Part shown: one piece after another, positions 61,870 to 64,000 of the stretch
Layout of the letters: every line of letters starts with the position of its first letter
How positions within the stretch are numbered: position 1 is the stretch's first letter
From: Paenibacillus sp. DCT19
GTDB lineage: Bacteria > Bacillota > Bacilli > Paenibacillales > Paenibacillaceae
Assembly (NCBI RefSeq): GCF_003268635.1
Contig: NZ_CP029639.1
Location: 5,467,501-5,531,500, forward strand
Length of the DNA stretch: 64,000 bases
Direction: 5' to 3'
Program-made: the position numbers and the translations under genes
Notes under the pieces: generated by a model
What the model saw: the letters and a program-made list of their open reading frames with translations, nothing else
What the model was told of the DNA's origin: nothing
Databases searched by the model: none

Positions 61870-64000
61870 GTGCGATCCTTAACTTATTTACATAAAATGA
61901 TAGTGTATGGCATTCTGCTAAGCACGTTACCCATTCTTTTAACCGGCATTGCTGCTTTTCTCTATTCTTCGCATCAGATGGAGTCACATCGTATTCAAGC
62001 GAATCAACAGCTACTTTCACAAATGCAATCTAACGTAGAACACAAACTGGCTACGGTAAGTTATATGTTGGATCAGGCAACTCGCTCTCCACTTACTGTA
62101 CAATCTCTGGCTACACCTCAACTAAGTCCAAAGCCGGCTATTGCGAACAAATTGCAATCCGAGTTTCAACATATGAGATCCTGGGAGCCGTTAATGGATA
62201 TTACACTTGTTAACCAAACTCAGGATTGGCTTATTGATCATGCAGGACTTTATCTGAATACAGATTTCCCACTGTCTCTACCTATGAAAGACTTACTGTC
62301 AAATACGCTCACATCAGGTTGGCAACTTGTCCCGTCCTCTGTCTTTAACAACCAAGAGCGGATGAAGAGTTCTGGCTGTAATTATCACATTGCACTAGCT
62401 AGGTCGATCCAAACGAAAAATGATTCAACAAACTCGGCGCTTATTGCTGGAATACCTGCGTGTTCACTACAGACGCCTATTGAGTCAGTGGATGCGAGTT
62501 CATCCACTTCAGGACTAATCATAATTAATCGTGAACAACGTATCATTGCACATCCAGACCCAAGCTACATGGGTAAGCCTTTAGCAGCGACTGGCTTAAT
62601 TTATAGTGACAATGGAGTAAGCTTGAGTGAGCAGCTCTCTCCTGCCTCGCTTCCAGCATCCTCCTCCTACGGTGAGCTGCGCACGTCAGATCAGCACTAT
62701 TCCATGGTATACGCCCAATCCCCATTAAAAGGATGGAGCTATATTCTGATTACGCCAATGAATGTCCTGAACCGTGAGTATATTCAAGTCGCACTACACA
62801 CGATGTATATCAGTATGGGAATGTTACTTCTTTCTCTACTGCTTTCCTGGCTAGGTTCAAAGCGAATGCACACACCTATTCGTAGACTTCTCTCTCAAAT
62901 TGGTATTCATGATCAAGTAGCGGCAACAGCTACAGGTTCACTGCAAGGGGCGAAATCGGCGCTCTCCATGGATGAATTCGAACAGATCAGAGCTGGGGTC
63001 TCTCAATTATCCGCATCCCGTTCTCAGCTTGAGCACAAGTTGAATCATTATGTGATGCAGTCACGTAGCCATTTCTTAATGAATATATTTCTGGGAAAAT
63101 ATCCACCCATTAAGCTACAACACATCTTGAATGAACAAGGATATGCCTCTCAGCTCAAGCAATGGCAACATATTTCCGTTATAACGATACAAGCAGATCT
63201 TGTGAATCATACAAAATATAGCCCACAAGACCGGGAACTGCTCCTGTTTGCTATTCAAAACATGCTAGAGGAGACCATCTTGCCCGAGATGCAACTGCTT
63301 CCGATCTTAATCGAGCAGACGGTTGTAACCGCCATTGGAACCTATGAATCTGATCCAGATGAGTTTACGAAGCAACTATATGCTCAAACTGAGCAACTGC
63401 AAAGGCGAGTTGAAGATCTACTCAGTCTACAGGTAAGCATTGGCATCAGTCAGCCTTATTCTACCCTATTGGAAGTCCATCAAGCTTACAATGAGGCTAT
63501 GGAGGCTCTCCAGCATCGTCTCAAATTAGGAACTGGCGTTATTATCCCATATGAAACAGTTAAGACTCATATTTCTCATTGGTCGCTGGCTTACCCGGAG
63601 TCATTCGAGTATGAATTAATTCAAGCGATGCATTCCGTAGATGACGCTGAAGCTAATTCTATGCTCCATCAGCTGCTTGAGTATGTATTTCATATGGAAT
63701 CGACACCAGAAGAGTATCAGTTGATGTTGATGCGATTGCTCACACGTATTCTGTTAATGATGCAGGAAGTTGGCATACCCCTCGGGCAGATTACAACCGG
63801 ACAGGGCAGTATATTCAAAGAACTCTTTACACTACAGTCTGCAGCTGAAGTCGAACAATGGTTTACTCAACGTATTATCATGCCAATTGTAACTATTCTC
63901 AAAGAACGACAGTATGCGCAGTACCAACATATTTCTGAGAAAATGATTGCTCTTATCCAGCAGAGTTATGATACAGATCTTACATTAGAGGAGTGTGCTA
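61870..64000 (+). CDS. Membrane-bound AraC-family regulator (partial, runs off the right edge)
   Basis: 710 codons are open to the window end, starting GTG behind TCAGGAGAT. Residues 10-32 and about 313-333 are membrane helices flanking an extracellular sensor region of about 280 residues, followed by a HAMP-like segment and a long cytoplasmic part containing V-S-I-G-I-S-Q. The last codons D-L-T-L-E-E-C-A are the start of an AraC helix-turn-helix domain, which continues outside. This one-component layout, sensing outside and binding DNA inside, is common in Paenibacillus next to sugar transporters. The downstream genes are probably a CUT1 transporter, which I cannot see. Confidence 0.88.
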   Translation, partial: MRSLTYLHKMIVYGILLSTLPILLTGIAAFLYSSHQMESHRIQANQQLLSQMQSNVEHKLATVSYMLDQATRSPLTVQSLATPQLSPKPAIANKLQSEFQHMRSWEPLMDITLVNQTQDWLIDHAGLYLNTDFPLSLPMKDLLSNTLTSGWQLVPSSVFNNQERMKSSGCNYHIALARSIQTKNDSTNSALIAGIPACSLQTPIESVDASSSTSGLIIINREQRIIAHPDPSYMGKPLAATGLIYSDNGVSLSEQLSPASLPASSSYGELRTSDQHYSMVYAQSPLKGWSYILITPMNVLNREYIQVALHTMYISMGMLLLSLLLSWLGSKRMHTPIRRLLSQIGIHDQVAATATGSLQGAKSALSMDEFEQIRAGVSQLSASRSQLEHKLNHYVMQSRSHFLMNIFLGKYPPIKLQHILNEQGYASQLKQWQHISVITIQADLVNHTKYSPQDRELLLFAIQNMLEETILPEMQLLPILIEQTVVTAIGTYESDPDEFTKQLYAQTEQLQRRVEDLLSLQVSIGISQPYSTLLEVHQAYNEAMEALQHRLKLGTGVIIPYETVKTHISHWSLAYPESFEYELIQAMHSVDDAEANSMLHQLLEYVFHMESTPEEYQLMLMRLLTRILLMMQEVGIPLGQITTGQGSIFKELFTLQSAAEVEQWFTQRIIMPIVTILKERQYAQYQHISEKMIALIQQSYDTDLTLEECA

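Noticed and set aside
1..64000. CRISPR arrays, tRNA or rRNA genes, prophage structural genes, replication origin
   Set aside because: No regularly spaced repeats, no cloverleaf or rRNA-like segments, no phage genes and no DnaA-box cluster were seen on reading both strands.

Overview
The window looks like a chromosomal segment of a spore-forming Bacillota, most likely Paenibacillus. The evidence is a spore protein gene (sspI), a KtrA-type K+ regulator, a Lia-type envelope-stress operon, and several YesM/YesN two-component systems beside CUT1 sugar transporters that lack their own ATPase. Nearly all genes lie on the minus strand.

Positions 1-5500 are an accessory, decayed zone. At the left edge is a membrane-anchored SAVED-domain protein of the kind used as a cyclic-oligonucleotide effector in CBASS anti-phage defence. 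It is followed by the first codons of a partner gene that runs off the window. Next come a nitronate monooxygenase remnant, a cytochrome P450, and a nucleoside hydrolase pseudogene split by an IS30-family element with 26-bp inverted repeats and a 4-bp target duplication.

Positions 5535-41007 form a large glycan-oligosaccharide utilisation region. Cluster A comprises a YesN/YesM pair, two permeases, a binding protein, two GH3s, a GH2 and a GH94 phosphorylase. It is followed by a separate unit of binding protein, GH78 and GH35, then by a clan GH-A enzyme plus SDR pair with a divergent AraC regulator. Cluster C comprises a YesM/YesN pair, a ruined binding-protein gene and two permeases. None of the enzymes has a visible signal peptide, so oligosaccharides are probably imported and then cut inside the cell. 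A 27-bp direct-repeat operator (ACGAC-N17-ACGAC on the + strand) lies upstream of both the ruined binding-protein gene of cluster C and the intact orphan binding-protein gene of the GH78/GH35 unit. I infer that the orphan now serves the cluster C permeases.

Positions 41266-46927 hold a DegV protein and a YdfHIJ-like unit (two-component system plus RND/MMPL exporter) with matching candidate YdfI boxes, and an Asp23-family pseudogene between them. Positions 47176-56171 are mostly housekeeping: an XRE regulator, a YsgA-type rRNA methyltransferase, ktrA, sspI, prfC, doxX, zwf and ywmB. A 157-bp nested-hairpin element sits beside prfC. Positions 56408-61435 are a Lia/Psp operon with duplicated PspA and PspC genes. 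The right edge holds a truncated membrane AraC-type regulator with a perfect cre-like site upstream.

Several conserved genes (yesM, prfC, liaF, GH35) are broken by exactly one base in a homopolymer, three of them by one missing G. This may be sequence error rather than biology and should be resolved before these genes are called dead.
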